From CAYFZR01 sp964347835 [NCBI: uncultured archaeon] (GTDB lineage: Archaea; CAYFZR01), in assembly GCA_964347835.1 (NCBI GenBank), contig CAYFZR010000062.1:1-46856 (forward strand): a DNA stretch of 46,856 nucleotides, given 5' to 3'. Shown in pieces: positions 32,353-40,245 of the stretch. Below the pieces are notes generated by a model. That model searched no databases and was not told where the DNA came from. It saw only the letters and a list, made by a program, of their open reading frames with translations. Within the stretch, counting starts at the first letter, position 1. Each line of letters opens with the position of its first letter. The translations under genes and the position numbers were made by a program.

Positions 32353-32865
32353 TTAACCTGATGGCGTTGGAGGAGGTGGAGGCGGTGTTGTTGTTGGTAA
32401 TGGAGGGGTAGGCCCTGGTGTGGGTGGTGGTGCTGGCGTTCCTGTCGGAGGTGCCGGAGTTGGCGGTGTCGTGGTTGGAGGCGGTGATGGCGTTACTATT
32501 AATGGTGGAGCCGGTGTTATTGTTGGTGCTGGAGGCGGCGTGGGTACTGGAACAGTTACCGGTGCTGGAGGTGGTGGTGGAGGTACTGGAGGTGTTGTTG
32601 TTGGAGGCGGTGGTGTTGTTGTTGGAGGCGGTGGCGTTGTTGTTGGTGCTATCGTTGGAGGCGGTGTTGTTGTTGGCGCTATCGTTGGAGGCGGTGTTGT
32701 TACTGGCGTTGGAGATGGTGGAGGCGGTGTCGGAGATGGTGGTATTGGAGATGGTGGCATCGTAGGTGTTACTGGAGGTGTTGTTGTTGGCGTTGGTGGC
32801 GGAGTAATACAAAGTGCTAGCATGACAACGATTGCTATTACCAAAAAAGGGATTATACTCTTCAA
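32353..32865 (-). CDS. Pro/Thr-only low-complexity surface protein
   Basis: A 170-residue protein from TTG 32865. The leader SIIPFLVIAIVVMLALC ends with a Cys that could be lipidated (LALC is not an ideal lipobox), and everything after it is Pro and Thr with little else (TPPP, TTTPPP, PTIAPTTTPP repeats). It resembles stalk or linker regions of secreted proteins and would be a rigid, possibly O-glycosylated fibre. No globular domain is seen. The opposite strand also has a long Gly/Val frame, but without any signal or start context. Likely prone to length change by slippage. Confidence 0.55.
   Translation of the reverse strand: MKSIIPFLVIAIVVMLALCITPPPTPTTTPPVTPTMPPSPIPPSPTPPPPSPTPVTTPPPTIAPTTTPPPTIAPTTTPPPPTTTPPPPTTTPPVPPPPPPAPVTVPVPTPPPAPTITPAPPLIVTPSPPPTTTPPTPAPPTGTPAPPPTPGPTPPLPTTTPPPPPPTPSG
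32591..32710 (-). repeat. Tandem repeat inside the Pro/Thr gene
   Basis: Two copies of a 33-nt unit (around 32636-32702) encode PTIAPTTTPPP-type repeats, next to copies of a 21-nt unit at 32594-32640. Differences between copies are mostly synonymous, so the repeat is under protein-level constraint or is old. Confidence 0.6.
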
Positions 32866-33062
32866 GAAACTTTTCCCCCTTTTTTTATTGATCTATAATT
32901 GTAAATAACGAATATAAAAATTTTTGTTTTTTCCTCTTAGCCTAATTAGTCCACTTTATTTCTTGCCAATTGGAACTATAAAATAACAAACCTACAAACA
33001 GGGAATTATAAAACAAAGACTTATCACAGCTTCTTAACAAATCTGTAGGTATAGACTCAAAA

Positions 33063-33674
33063 ATGTTTACGGAGAATATATCAAATTGTGATTGCCAATA
33101 TACCATTACAATGCAGCAGTTAGCATTAATCATAAGACTCCTATGCAAATCAAAGGCCTTATATGAAATATCTCACTTAAAGGTAGAGGACTTTCTAAGG
33201 ATTTTACATCTATTGGAAGTGAATTCTTACAACGGTCATCTCAGGATATCTAATAAAAATCCAAACACAAATACATGGATGATTTTTAGAGAAGGGATGA
33301 TAGTAGAATACTTCACCGTGGAAAAGGGATGCTTAGAAGGCGATGTGTTAGAATTCGTCAAGGAGTTTTTGGAGGATGAGGCTTTAACAAAGCCCCTAAG
33401 AGAGTTAATCGATGTTTTTAATGGAAAATTATCTAAAATAGTTTTGTATGAGCCGAATGAAGAATTAAACGAGAAAGTAGATTATTTCCTTAGTAAACTC
33501 TCCCTAGGCACGAATTCTTTATCAGTTTCCGAGTTAATCGAAGATTTGCCAGAGATTGAAATAGATATAAAAAATAGTAGAGCAGAGTTACTCAAGAAAT
33601 ATAGATTAAAGATACCGGATGAGAAATTAATAGACGAGTTAATTGAGTCGGCTGGTTTTACCGCGAGAGTTTAA
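33063..33674 (+). CDS. Uncharacterised protein, DUF2226/DUF4388-like
   Basis: A 203-residue soluble protein. Residues about 45-95 (FLRILHLLEVNSYNGHLRIS, then TWMIFREGMIVEYF) have the pattern of PATAN/DUF4388-type domains, in which a short beta domain is followed by a hydrophobic return strand. The C-terminal SRAELLKKYRLKIPDEKLIDEL motif resembles the tail of archaeal DUF2226 proteins. Both matches are from memory of sequence patterns. The start may be Met17 (33111) instead. It converges with the flippase-like gene; no operon partner. Confidence 0.55.
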   Translation: MFTENISNCDCQYTITMQQLALIIRLLCKSKALYEISHLKVEDFLRILHLLEVNSYNGHLRISNKNPNTNTWMIFREGMIVEYFTVEKGCLEGDVLEFVKEFLEDEALTKPLRELIDVFNGKLSKIVLYEPNEELNEKVDYFLSKLSLGTNSLSVSELIEDLPEIEIDIKNSRAELLKKYRLKIPDEKLIDELIESAGFTARV

Positions 33675-33715
33675 TGTTTTGAAATTTTTAAGGAAAAATT
33701 AAAAATCTGAAGGAT

Positions 33716-34702
33716 CTACATCGTCGTCTCTACATCTCTAATACCAAAGAAAGGCATTATCAAAGATCCAATACATAATATTATCCAGTAGTGAATCAAC
33801 CTATCGACTAAGGCTAAAGCAACACCCGCTTTTATTGAAAGTCCAACTATAGCAAATAATACCACAATACTTGCCTCCAAGATACCTAATCCTCCTGGTA
33901 AGAAAGAAAAACCTCCTACGATTATAGATAACGTATAAGCAGTGGCAATACCTTCAATGGGAATGTAATTATTTAGTGCCAATAAAATTATCCATATTCT
34001 GAAGAGTTCTAAACCCCAGTTTAATGTTGTACAAACGAATACAAAAATTAAGATACTTGGAGATCTCATTAGCAATTTGAAGTTGTCATGAAATACCAAT
34101 AGCTTAGAGATTCCTTCTGATCTAAAACGCCGTGGGATAAATTTGCCAACATAATGTACTACCCTTTCATCTAAAAGCGCCCCCGTAAAAATAAGAAGAA
34201 GGAAGAAAACTATAAGTAACAGTAAAATAAGTATATCTAAACTTTTTCTTGGTAAATGCCACTTTGTAGTGACGAAAATTAAACCAAATGTTCCGAATAA
34301 TAGCATGACCACAAAATCCATTACTCTCTCAGCCATTATGGTGGCCATACCCTCAGAAATTCTTAGTTGAAATCTGACTTTCAGAAAGTAAGCCCTGACT
34401 GGTTCTCCTCCTATCTTAGCGCCGGGAGTAATATTATTTCCAAAAAGACCAATTATAACGAATGGAAGAAGTCTAATTGCGCTAATCCTACATCCTATCT
34501 TGTTCAGCAGGTAACTCCATCTAACTGATCTTATATAAACGGTAAGGAAGTAGACGATAAAGGCAGCCCCCAAGAGATTGGGTTCTATTGAATATAGAAT
34601 GGCACCTACTTCTTTCCATCCGACAAGCATAAACATTACTACAAATATGGTTATGCTAATTAGAGAAAGGAGTAATATGCGTTTAGATGTTACTCGATAC
34701 AT
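33716..34702 (-). CDS. UPF0104/flippase-like integral membrane protein
   Basis: A 328-residue protein with about eight membrane spans and the family patterns YIRSVRWSYLL near 62, GLFGNNITPGAKIGGEPVRAYFLK near 90-113, ERVMDFVVMLLF near 125 and FLPGGLGILEASIV near 262. These belong to the lysylphosphatidylglycerol-synthase transmembrane/UPF0104 family, often annotated as lipid flippase or glycosyltransferase-associated. A GGTGATTCG site lies right before the ATG. Divergent from cobQ. Substrate unknown. Confidence 0.85.
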   Translation of the reverse strand: MYRVTSKRILLLSLISITIFVVMFMLVGWKEVGAILYSIEPNLLGAAFIVYFLTVYIRSVRWSYLLNKIGCRISAIRLLPFVIIGLFGNNITPGAKIGGEPVRAYFLKVRFQLRISEGMATIMAERVMDFVVMLLFGTFGLIFVTTKWHLPRKSLDILILLLLIVFFLLLIFTGALLDERVVHYVGKFIPRRFRSEGISKLLVFHDNFKLLMRSPSILIFVFVCTTLNWGLELFRIWIILLALNNYIPIEGIATAYTLSIIVGGFSFLPGGLGILEASIVVLFAIVGLSIKAGVALALVDRLIHYWIILCIGSLIMPFFGIRDVETTM

Positions 34703-34726
34703 CGAATCACCACTATGTGATATGTT

Positions 34727-36211
34727 ATGAGAGCGATAATGATACAGGGGACTGGATCAAACGCTGGCAAAACAGTATTAGCAGCAAGCATATGTAGAAG
34801 TCTTGCCAGACGAGGATTCAAAGTTACACCATTTAAGTCTCAAAACATGTCTCTTAACTCTTTCGTCACAAAAGAGGGAGATGAAATAGCGGTTGCGCAA
34901 GGACTTCAAGCATTTGCATGCGGAATAGAGCCTAAAAAAGAAATGAATCCTATTTTACTAAAACCTAAAGAAGATGCTATATCCCAAGTTATCGTTTTAG
35001 GCAAGCCTATAGGGAACATGGATTTTAAAGAATATAGAGAAAAATTTTATGAAAAGGCTTTGGAAGTAATAAAGAGTTCATTGAATTCGTTAAAAGATGA
35101 ATACGAGGTTGTTGTGATAGAAGGCGCAGGAAATCCTGCTGAAATAAATATAATGGATAGAGACGTCGCAAACATGAAAGTAGCAGAGATTGCTAATGCG
35201 AATGTAATACTTGTAGCAGATATAGATAAGGGGGGCGTTTTTGCCAGCATTTATGGAACATACAAGTTACTTCCTGAAAAATGGAGAAGAAGAATAAGAG
35301 GAATCGTTATTAATAAGTTCAGAGGAGACAAAGAAATTTTAGTGCCAGGATTGAATGAGATTGAAAGGATAACGGGGATACCTGTAATAGGGATAGTACC
35401 TTACCATGAAAGTTTAAGCATACCCGAAGAGGATTCAGCCTCTCTAAAGGAGAGAAAGTGGAACAAAAGCGGCCCCATCGATTGTGCAGTAATATGGTTA
35501 CCAAGGATATCTAATTTTACAGACATAGAACCGTTAGATTATGAACCCTCTCTCTCCATAAGGTTTGTACAACTCAATGAGGATTTAGGAGAACCAGATC
35601 TAATTATAATTCCTGGAACAAGGAATACAACAGAAGATCTTATCAAACTAAAGAATTCTGATATGATTAAAGATATATCGAAGATTAAAGGCATAATAGT
35701 GGGTATTTGTGGCGGATATCAGATTTTGGGGAAAAGAATAGAGGATGAAAATCATTTAGAGTCTAAGTACGGGTCAATAGACGGATTGGGATTTTTGAAC
35801 GCCGTAACAATATTTGATGAGGGTGAGAAGATAACACAGCGTTTAAAGGGATGTATTTTTTCTAGGAAACTCTTTACAGAAAAATTCGTGGGAGAAGAAA
35901 TGAAAGGATTTGAGATACATGAAGGGAGAACCTATTCTGAAGAAGAACCTTTCTTAAAGATCGAAGAAGGTATTGGCAATAACGGAGACGGATTCGACGG
36001 ATCTGTGAAGGGAAATATAATAGGAACTTATATGCACGGTCTATTTGAAAACGATTCGTTCAGGATTGCTTTAGTAAAGCATCTGTGTGAAAAAAAAGGA
36101 GTAAATTACATTCCATCGAGGAAGAGAGGATTGGATAAGAGGTTAAATGAAGTTTCAGAGATAATTGAGAGAGAGGTAGATTTTCAAAGAATATTGGAGT
36201 TAGTCTCATGA
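34727..36211 (+). CDS. cobQ: Cobyric acid synthase CobQ
   Basis: A 494-residue amidotransferase of corrinoid (B12) synthesis that amidates four side chains of adenosylcobyrinate diamide. The N-terminal DTBS-like P-loop is MIQGTGSNAGKT (5-16), followed by SQNMSLNSFVT near 37. The glutaminase domain (about 250-490) has the nucleophile in GICGGYQILG near 332 and the catalytic His in GTYMHGLFEND near 437. All key residues are present. Its stop overlaps the arcS start by 4 nt, so it begins a three-gene operon with archaeosine genes; this link is not functional as far as known. Confidence 0.95.
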   Translation: MRAIMIQGTGSNAGKTVLAASICRSLARRGFKVTPFKSQNMSLNSFVTKEGDEIAVAQGLQAFACGIEPKKEMNPILLKPKEDAISQVIVLGKPIGNMDFKEYREKFYEKALEVIKSSLNSLKDEYEVVVIEGAGNPAEINIMDRDVANMKVAEIANANVILVADIDKGGVFASIYGTYKLLPEKWRRRIRGIVINKFRGDKEILVPGLNEIERITGIPVIGIVPYHESLSIPEEDSASLKERKWNKSGPIDCAVIWLPRISNFTDIEPLDYEPSLSIRFVQLNEDLGEPDLIIIPGTRNTTEDLIKLKNSDMIKDISKIKGIIVGICGGYQILGKRIEDENHLESKYGSIDGLGFLNAVTIFDEGEKITQRLKGCIFSRKLFTEKFVGEEMKGFEIHEGRTYSEEEPFLKIEEGIGNNGDGFDGSVKGNIIGTYMHGLFENDSFRIALVKHLCEKKGVNYIPSRKRGLDKRLNEVSEIIEREVDFQRILELVS

Positions 36212-37821
36212 CATTTGAGGTTACCAAGAGAGAAGGGTTAGCCAGGATTGGAAAAATAAATACGGATACTACTCCAAAAATTCTTAAAACGAGTGATTTA
36301 AAGAAACCTGAAGAGAAGGCATTGCCACTGGATACGCCGAGCGAAATACTAGAGATTTTCTTGGACTCTTCAATTTATTCAACGCTATACGGAGTGCGTT
36401 ACCCCGATATCAGGAAAAGATGGATTGAAAGAAAAGGAAATAACTTATATGCGATTGGAAACCTGATTGATGTTCTAAAAGAGCCCAGACTTTTCGTTGA
36501 GACAATATTAGAATTAAAAAAAAAATACTTGGGCCCTCTTTATGCTCCAGCATCTTCTTTGCCGACTTTTCTACCAGTACTCGTGTATTCAGGCATAGAT
36601 TTGTTCGATGATGTAATTATAAGGTGGTCATCCGAGAATAATCTCATTTTTTTCTCAGATGGCATATACAGAAAAAGCGAAATTGAGAATTCATGCTCAT
36701 GTATATCATGCGAGGAAGGAGATTTTTACGGTCATAATCTAAATGTAATGGAGAGTGAACTTGAGTTTTGCAGATACCATATCAAAAAAGGGGATTTTAG
36801 GCTTTGGCTTGAGTCTAGAATTGTTAGAAATCCTATAGCGTATTCTATAGTAAAGTTACTCGATATTCAAGCGTATGAGATCATAGAAAGTGAGCTTCCA
36901 ATAGCAAATTCTATGCTGTACTTTACAACTTCTAGCGCATTGAATTTCCCAATTGTAAAAAGATGGAGAGAAAGAGTTTTTAATAGGTTCACATCAGAAA
37001 AGCCGGTATTGCTCTTGTTACCTTGTTCAGCAAAAAAACCATATTCAACATCGAAGACGCATAGAAGGATATTTAATTTGATTAAAAAGGCTGGAAATCC
37101 GAATTTTATTCAGGAAATGATTGTCACCTCTCCTCTTGGTTTGGTTCCAAGGGAATGGGAGAGAATCTATCCTGCAGCACATTACGATGTATCCGTTACG
37201 AGAACTTGGGATTATGATGAGAGAAATACAATCGGAGAGATGATATACCAGATATCTGAGGGTTATGATGAGATCATTTCGTTCCTACCTGAAGATTATA
37301 AGGTTTTATGCGAAAATGCATGCGAGAGGGGTTGTGAGATAAAATTCATAGGCTCAGGAGAAGAGTTGATCAACAATATAAAGAATATGGACTATGATTT
37401 TGATGAAAGCAAATATGATAGGTACAGGAAGATCATAGACTATCAGTTTGGCACCGGAATATCCCAGGAATTTGTTAAAGATAACTGTACTATAAAAGGC
37501 AGAGTTCCGCGAATATATTTTGATGGTGAATTAATATGCACTCTAAACCCAAAAACGGGCTTTTTTTCACTCAATATAGCGGGAGGAGAAATATTAAATA
37601 ATTTTGACAGATACTGGGTCGAAATCAATACAGAAAACATAGTAGGTAATTCTATTAATAGACCAGCGATTGAAGATATTCATGAAGATGTAAGAATAGG
37701 AGACGAGGTTTTAATCAGGATAAACGGCAGAATATTTGGTGTTGGGCGCTCATTAGCAAGTAAAGTTGATTTAATTCTCCAGAAAGGAGCCTTCGTAAAA
37801 ATAAGACACAAGGCAGGTTGA
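36208..37821 (+). CDS. arcS: Archaeosine synthase ArcS
   Basis: A 537-residue TGT-derived enzyme that attaches lysine to preQ0 at tRNA position 15, the step before archaeosine. The defining PCSAKKPYSTSKTHR lies near residue 273. A degenerate TGT-like N-terminal domain (LGPLYAPASSLPTFLPVL near 108; zinc-type Cys in SCSCISCEEGD near 163-170) and a C-terminal PUA domain (about 460-537, VRIGDEVLIRING, VGRSLASKVDL) are visible. The stop is one base before the raSEA start. Confidence 0.92.
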   Translation: MTFEVTKREGLARIGKINTDTTPKILKTSDLKKPEEKALPLDTPSEILEIFLDSSIYSTLYGVRYPDIRKRWIERKGNNLYAIGNLIDVLKEPRLFVETILELKKKYLGPLYAPASSLPTFLPVLVYSGIDLFDDVIIRWSSENNLIFFSDGIYRKSEIENSCSCISCEEGDFYGHNLNVMESELEFCRYHIKKGDFRLWLESRIVRNPIAYSIVKLLDIQAYEIIESELPIANSMLYFTTSSALNFPIVKRWRERVFNRFTSEKPVLLLLPCSAKKPYSTSKTHRRIFNLIKKAGNPNFIQEMIVTSPLGLVPREWERIYPAAHYDVSVTRTWDYDERNTIGEMIYQISEGYDEIISFLPEDYKVLCENACERGCEIKFIGSGEELINNIKNMDYDFDESKYDRYRKIIDYQFGTGISQEFVKDNCTIKGRVPRIYFDGELICTLNPKTGFFSLNIAGGEILNNFDRYWVEINTENIVGNSINRPAIEDIHEDVRIGDEVLIRINGRIFGVGRSLASKVDLILQKGAFVKIRHKAG

Positions 37822-37822
37822 A

Positions 37823-38794
37823 ATGATACCAGTAGTATGGGAAAAAAAAGATAGATTGTTAGACTCTCCGGGAAAATCTATTTTTGCGATACTAATAACT
37901 AGAGGATGCGGTTGGAATCGTTGTAGAATGTGTGATTATCCTTCTTCTTCAAGGAACGTCAATCAAGAAGAAGTTAGAAAACAGTTTGATTACGTGATGA
38001 ACGGAATAAAGGATGAATGTTCGCTGAAGGTATTTACCTCAGGAAGTTTTTTTGATGAGAGAGAGCTATCTAAAGATACAATAGATTATATTTTTAAAAA
38101 AGTTAATGAAAATGAAAATATAATGGAGTTTGTGGTTGAGAGCAGACCCGAATTTATAAAAGATATGCACAAATTTGATATTCCTGAAAAATACTTCGAA
38201 GTTGCCGTAGGGTTAGAATCCGCTCACGATTTTACAAGAAATGTGCTGATAAACAAGAACATGCCATATAGTGTCTTTGAAGACGCTTTTTTTTATCTAA
38301 AGGAAAATAACATCGGTGTGAAGATTTATCTACTCTTAAAACCCCCCATGCTTTATGAGAAGGAGGCGATAGACGACATTATATATTCTCTCAAAAAAAT
38401 AAAATATCTCAAGGCGAATACTATTTCTATAAATCCATGTACGGTTCATAAGAACACTTTGACAGAGAAATTATTTTTTAAAGGACAATACAGACCGCCT
38501 TGGCTTTGGAGTGTAGTAGAGACCTGTAAACAAGCATTAAAAATATTAGAAAAGACCAGAATCATCGTAGATCCTGTTGGTGCCGGCACTCCCAGGGGCC
38601 CTCATAATTGTGGATCATGCGACAAGGAGATTAAAGAAAAAATAGACGAATTCACGCTTTATCAAACTAAAAAAGTATTTGAAAATTTAGAATGTAGTTG
38701 TAAGGACCTTTGGGGAAGTATTTTAGAATTAGAAGATTATTGCAGGGGCGTTGATTTATATAGTACCATAGGATTTATGGAGAAGATCAAATAA
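37823..38794 (+). CDS. RaSEA, radical SAM archaeosine synthase subunit
   Basis: A 323-residue radical SAM protein that pairs with ArcS and converts the lysine-preQ0 intermediate to archaeosine. The cluster motif is GCGWNRCRMCDYPSS near residues 30-44, read here as C-x4-C-x2-C, as I recall for this family. SGSFFDERELS near 75 and VGLESAHDFTRN near 132 match the Elp3-like core. A Cys-rich tail includes NCGSCDKEI near 267 and CSCKDLWG near 293. Coupled to arcS, so a complex is expected. The downstream element 38793-38870 begins at its stop codon. Confidence 0.9.
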   Translation: MIPVVWEKKDRLLDSPGKSIFAILITRGCGWNRCRMCDYPSSSRNVNQEEVRKQFDYVMNGIKDECSLKVFTSGSFFDERELSKDTIDYIFKKVNENENIMEFVVESRPEFIKDMHKFDIPEKYFEVAVGLESAHDFTRNVLINKNMPYSVFEDAFFYLKENNIGVKIYLLLKPPMLYEKEAIDDIIYSLKKIKYLKANTISINPCTVHKNTLTEKLFFKGQYRPPWLWSVVETCKQALKILEKTRIIVDPVGAGTPRGPHNCGSCDKEIKEKIDEFTLYQTKKVFENLECSCKDLWGSILELEDYCRGVDLYSTIGFMEKIK

Positions 38795-38870
38795 GAAGGG
38801 GGTAATATTAAATTTTATACTGAAATTATCTTATCCTACCCTACCACCCCCTCTCTACACCCCCATATAA
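38793..38870. repeat. G/C-boxed repeat element A
   Basis: A 78-nt element that begins with AAGAAGGGGGTAA (38793-38805, overlapping the raSEA stop) and ends with a 24-nt box at 38847-38870 (CCCCC, CTCTCTACA, CCCCC, ATATAA). Both boxes recur exactly in element B at 40032-40123. GGGGG (38798-38802) can pair with CCCCC (38847-38851). The middle is not shared and contains only a weak AATTT/AAATT hairpin. Function unknown: terminator, MITE or small RNA. Confidence 0.7.
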
Positions 38871-38897
38871 ACATTAGATCGAAAAGTAGATTTTGAT
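38871..38897. repeat. Left arm of 27-bp inverted repeat
   Basis: Bases 38871-38897 match the reverse complement of 40004-40030 at 25 of 27 positions. GGGGGT-type boxes lie six bases outside both arms. The arms bound about 1.1 kb holding a zinc-protein gene and a broken transposase-like fragment, so they could be terminal repeats of a decayed mobile element. Confidence 0.7.
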
Positions 38898-38921
38898 GGT
38901 CTACTACCATTTTTACACAAA

Positions 38922-39059
38922 CTAATATCTTCTTGGTTTACGCTTTTGATAACATTCCCTACAATATACAGGTCTTGTGCCATCAGGTTTAAACGGGACT
39001 TCCGTTTCTTTACCACAATCTGCACATGTTACCTTATGCATTTCTCTTTCTTTGAACAT
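38922..39059 (-). CDS. CxxC-x17-CxxC zinc-binding protein
   Basis: A 45-residue basic protein from ATG 39057-39059 to TAG 38922. Cysteines at 12, 15, 33 and 36 give exactly CxxC-x17-CxxC (CADCGKETEVPF, YCRECYQKRKPRRY). This matches a small archaeal/methanogen zinc-domain family (the TIGR04272 type). The Arg/Lys-rich tail suggests nucleic-acid binding. An SD GGAGATGAT and a TATA element near 39090-39105 support expression. It lies inside the inverted-repeat interval. Confidence 0.8.
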   Translation of the reverse strand: MFKEREMHKVTCADCGKETEVPFKPDGTRPVYCRECYQKRKPRRY

Positions 39060-39173
39060 TTATATCATCTCCTTGTTCACCCACATCTTATGAGCAATAT
39101 ATAATCATCGTAGGACTGTTTATATATGCATTGTAAAAACATCATAACCCCGCCCTTAAGTCTTTTAATAAGA

Positions 39174-39242
39174 TTAAAGATAGGAATAGTTGAGAAGAAA
39201 TGAATTTTTGCTTTGGCGTCTTAGTCTTGTTCTGATTCTCAT
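39174..39242 (-). CDS. Possible 22-residue basic peptide with perfect SD
   Basis: ATG 39242 to TAA 39174 encodes a 22-residue peptide starting MRIRTRLRRQSKN. A perfect archaeal SD, GGAGGTGAT (minus strand of 39251-39259), lies 8 nt upstream. Such an SD is rare in noncoding DNA here. The peptide could be real, a leader, or the start of a decayed gene; nothing else supports it. Confidence 0.3.
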   Translation of the reverse strand: MRIRTRLRRQSKNSFLLNYSYL

Positions 39243-39472
39243 TTTACCTTATCACCTCCATCAATTGTTTCATAAAATGTATAATAATGTGTTTTATAAA
39301 TTTTTATTGGTTTTAAGGGAATTGTTTAAACCATAGAAAAACTTAGATACTTGGATGTGCATTTAGTATTTGGAGAAAGATTAGTTTTTAAAAAGGTTCG
39401 CGTATACCAATAATTTTTTATGTATCCATAGAAAATTATATTTTATTCTTTTAAAGAATGATGAAATTATAT

Positions 39473-39769
39473 TTATCGAGCTAGTCCCACAGATAAAAAA
39501 ATAAGGCGGCTCCCTTCCCCAGGAATCCCCCAATATTCATATGCAGACATCCATGCGCCGATTAAAAATTGCTGTTTAAAATAATTAAGTAATTCAGACC
39601 TTTCGCTCTGAGTGTAAATATAATTGATTAAATGACCGATAAACTGGGATAATTCTACATGGTTTTCTGGTAACTCTTTAGTTATTTTATCTATATCCTT
39701 TATTAAATTAGGCGCTTTGCATGAATAGAAGAATGGAAGAAACTGAGAGGAGAAAGCTTGTCTTATCAA
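39473..39769 (-). CDS. Uncertain 98-codon ORF in the repeat region
   Basis: An open frame of 98 residues with helical-looking sequence, e.g. ELLNYFKQQFLIGAWMSAYEYWGIP near 58-82. I recognise no family. Its first 16 codons lie antisense to a broken transposase-like fragment, no SD or other ATG is suitable, and the region is a repeat-rich gap. It may be the 3' remnant of a longer gene whose start was displaced by the insertion, or chance. Confidence 0.3.
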   Translation of the reverse strand: MIRQAFSSQFLPFFYSCKAPNLIKDIDKITKELPENHVELSQFIGHLINYIYTQSERSELLNYFKQQFLIGAWMSAYEYWGIPGEGSRLIFLSVGLAR

Positions 39770-39822
39770 AAGATTGCAGACGGTATGGAGTATCTTCTAT
39801 GACTGTTTGGCTGTATTTATAG
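39725..39822 (+). pseudogene. Frameshifted transposase-like helix-turn-helix fragment
   Basis: Reading from 39725, EEWKKLRGESLSYQKIAD is followed, after a shift of one frame near 39780, by RRYGVSSMTVWLYL and a stop at 39820. Joined, KLRGESLSYQKIAD-RYGVSSMTVW has the form of the N-terminal helix-turn-helix of IS transposases and resolvases. Neither frame is long enough to be a gene. It lies between the 27-bp inverted repeats, supporting a decayed insertion. The family cannot be fixed from so short a piece. Confidence 0.45.
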
Positions 39823-40003
39823 GAATGAAATGAGAAAAAGTTATGTGGATCCTAATGCTGAATCCCATAATTTGATATTTTCATTACTTTTTATTCACTA
39901 ATAAACCGGAATTTAAATATATAAAAATTCCAAATTTTACACTGAGTGTAAGTTAAATATATTTAAATACAAAATTCTAATTTCTTAATGTACAATTTTA
40001 TAT

Positions 40004-40030
40004 ATCAAAATCTACTTTCCGATCTACTGT
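40004..40030. repeat. Right arm of 27-bp inverted repeat
   Basis: Partner of 38871-38897, with 25 of 27 positions matching as reverse complement. It ends six bases before the GGGGG box of element B. Arm spacing is 1,106 nt. Confidence 0.7.
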
Positions 40031-40031
40031 A

Positions 40032-40123
40032 AAGAAGGGGGTAACGCACCAAAATCATAGATTTTGGGCGTGCCAATAATCTTCGATTATTGTGCATCGC
40101 CCCCTCTCTACACCCCCATATAA
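40032..40123. repeat. G/C-boxed repeat element B with two internal hairpins
   Basis: Shares its first 13 nt and last 24 nt (40100-40123) with element A. Unlike A, the interior holds two perfect hairpins: CCAAAATC-ATA-GATTTTGG (40049-40067) and AATAATC-TTC-GATTATT (40075-40091), joined by GCGTGCC. An outer stem is GGGGG/CCCCC (40037-40041 with 40100-40104) plus GCAC/GTGC (40046-40049 with 40092-40095); the last base of GCAC competes with the first hairpin. The same two-hairpin unit occurs at 41169-41210. Confidence 0.7.
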
Positions 40124-40178
40124 TATTTAGAATAGAAAGGCTCATTTGGTACCGTTAATAAAATATCTTTCTTTTGAT

Positions 40179-40199
40179 CGAACTTTTTTTAAAAGTTCG
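40179..40199 (-). terminator. A/T-rich hairpin 3' of the thioredoxin-like gene
   Basis: CGAACTTTT-TTT-AAAAGTTCG is a 9-bp stem with a 3-nt loop, downstream of the minus-strand gene that ends at 40246. With the next hairpin (40206-40226) it forms a double structure suited to transcription end. Confidence 0.5.
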
Positions 40200-40205
40200 T
40201 TGCGG

Positions 40206-40226
40206 ATGGAACGAGCCACGTTCCAT
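40206..40226 (-). terminator. Hairpin with AGCCA loop
   Basis: ATGGAACG-AGCCA-CGTTCCAT is an 8-bp stem with a 5-nt loop, 20 nt after the stop of the thioredoxin-like gene. The core CGAGCCAC recurs at 41128-41135 and 41230-41237, so it is a repeated local motif. Confidence 0.5.
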
Positions 40227-40245
40227 AGAAAGTGATTTTCTTGCA

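Noticed and set aside
32163-32411. 82-codon plus-strand frame after purB
   Set aside because: No SD, no recognisable pattern, and its end is repeat DNA of the Pro/Thr gene. The interval 32136-32352 holds no supported gene.
32420-32908. Long Gly/Val-rich frame on the plus strand
   Set aside because: It is antisense to the Pro/Thr gene; low-complexity DNA opens several frames, and only the minus-strand frame has a signal sequence.
40032-40123. tRNA-like cloverleaf
   Set aside because: The outer stem and two hairpins recall a cloverleaf, but there is no T-loop, anticodon arm of proper length or CCA end context.
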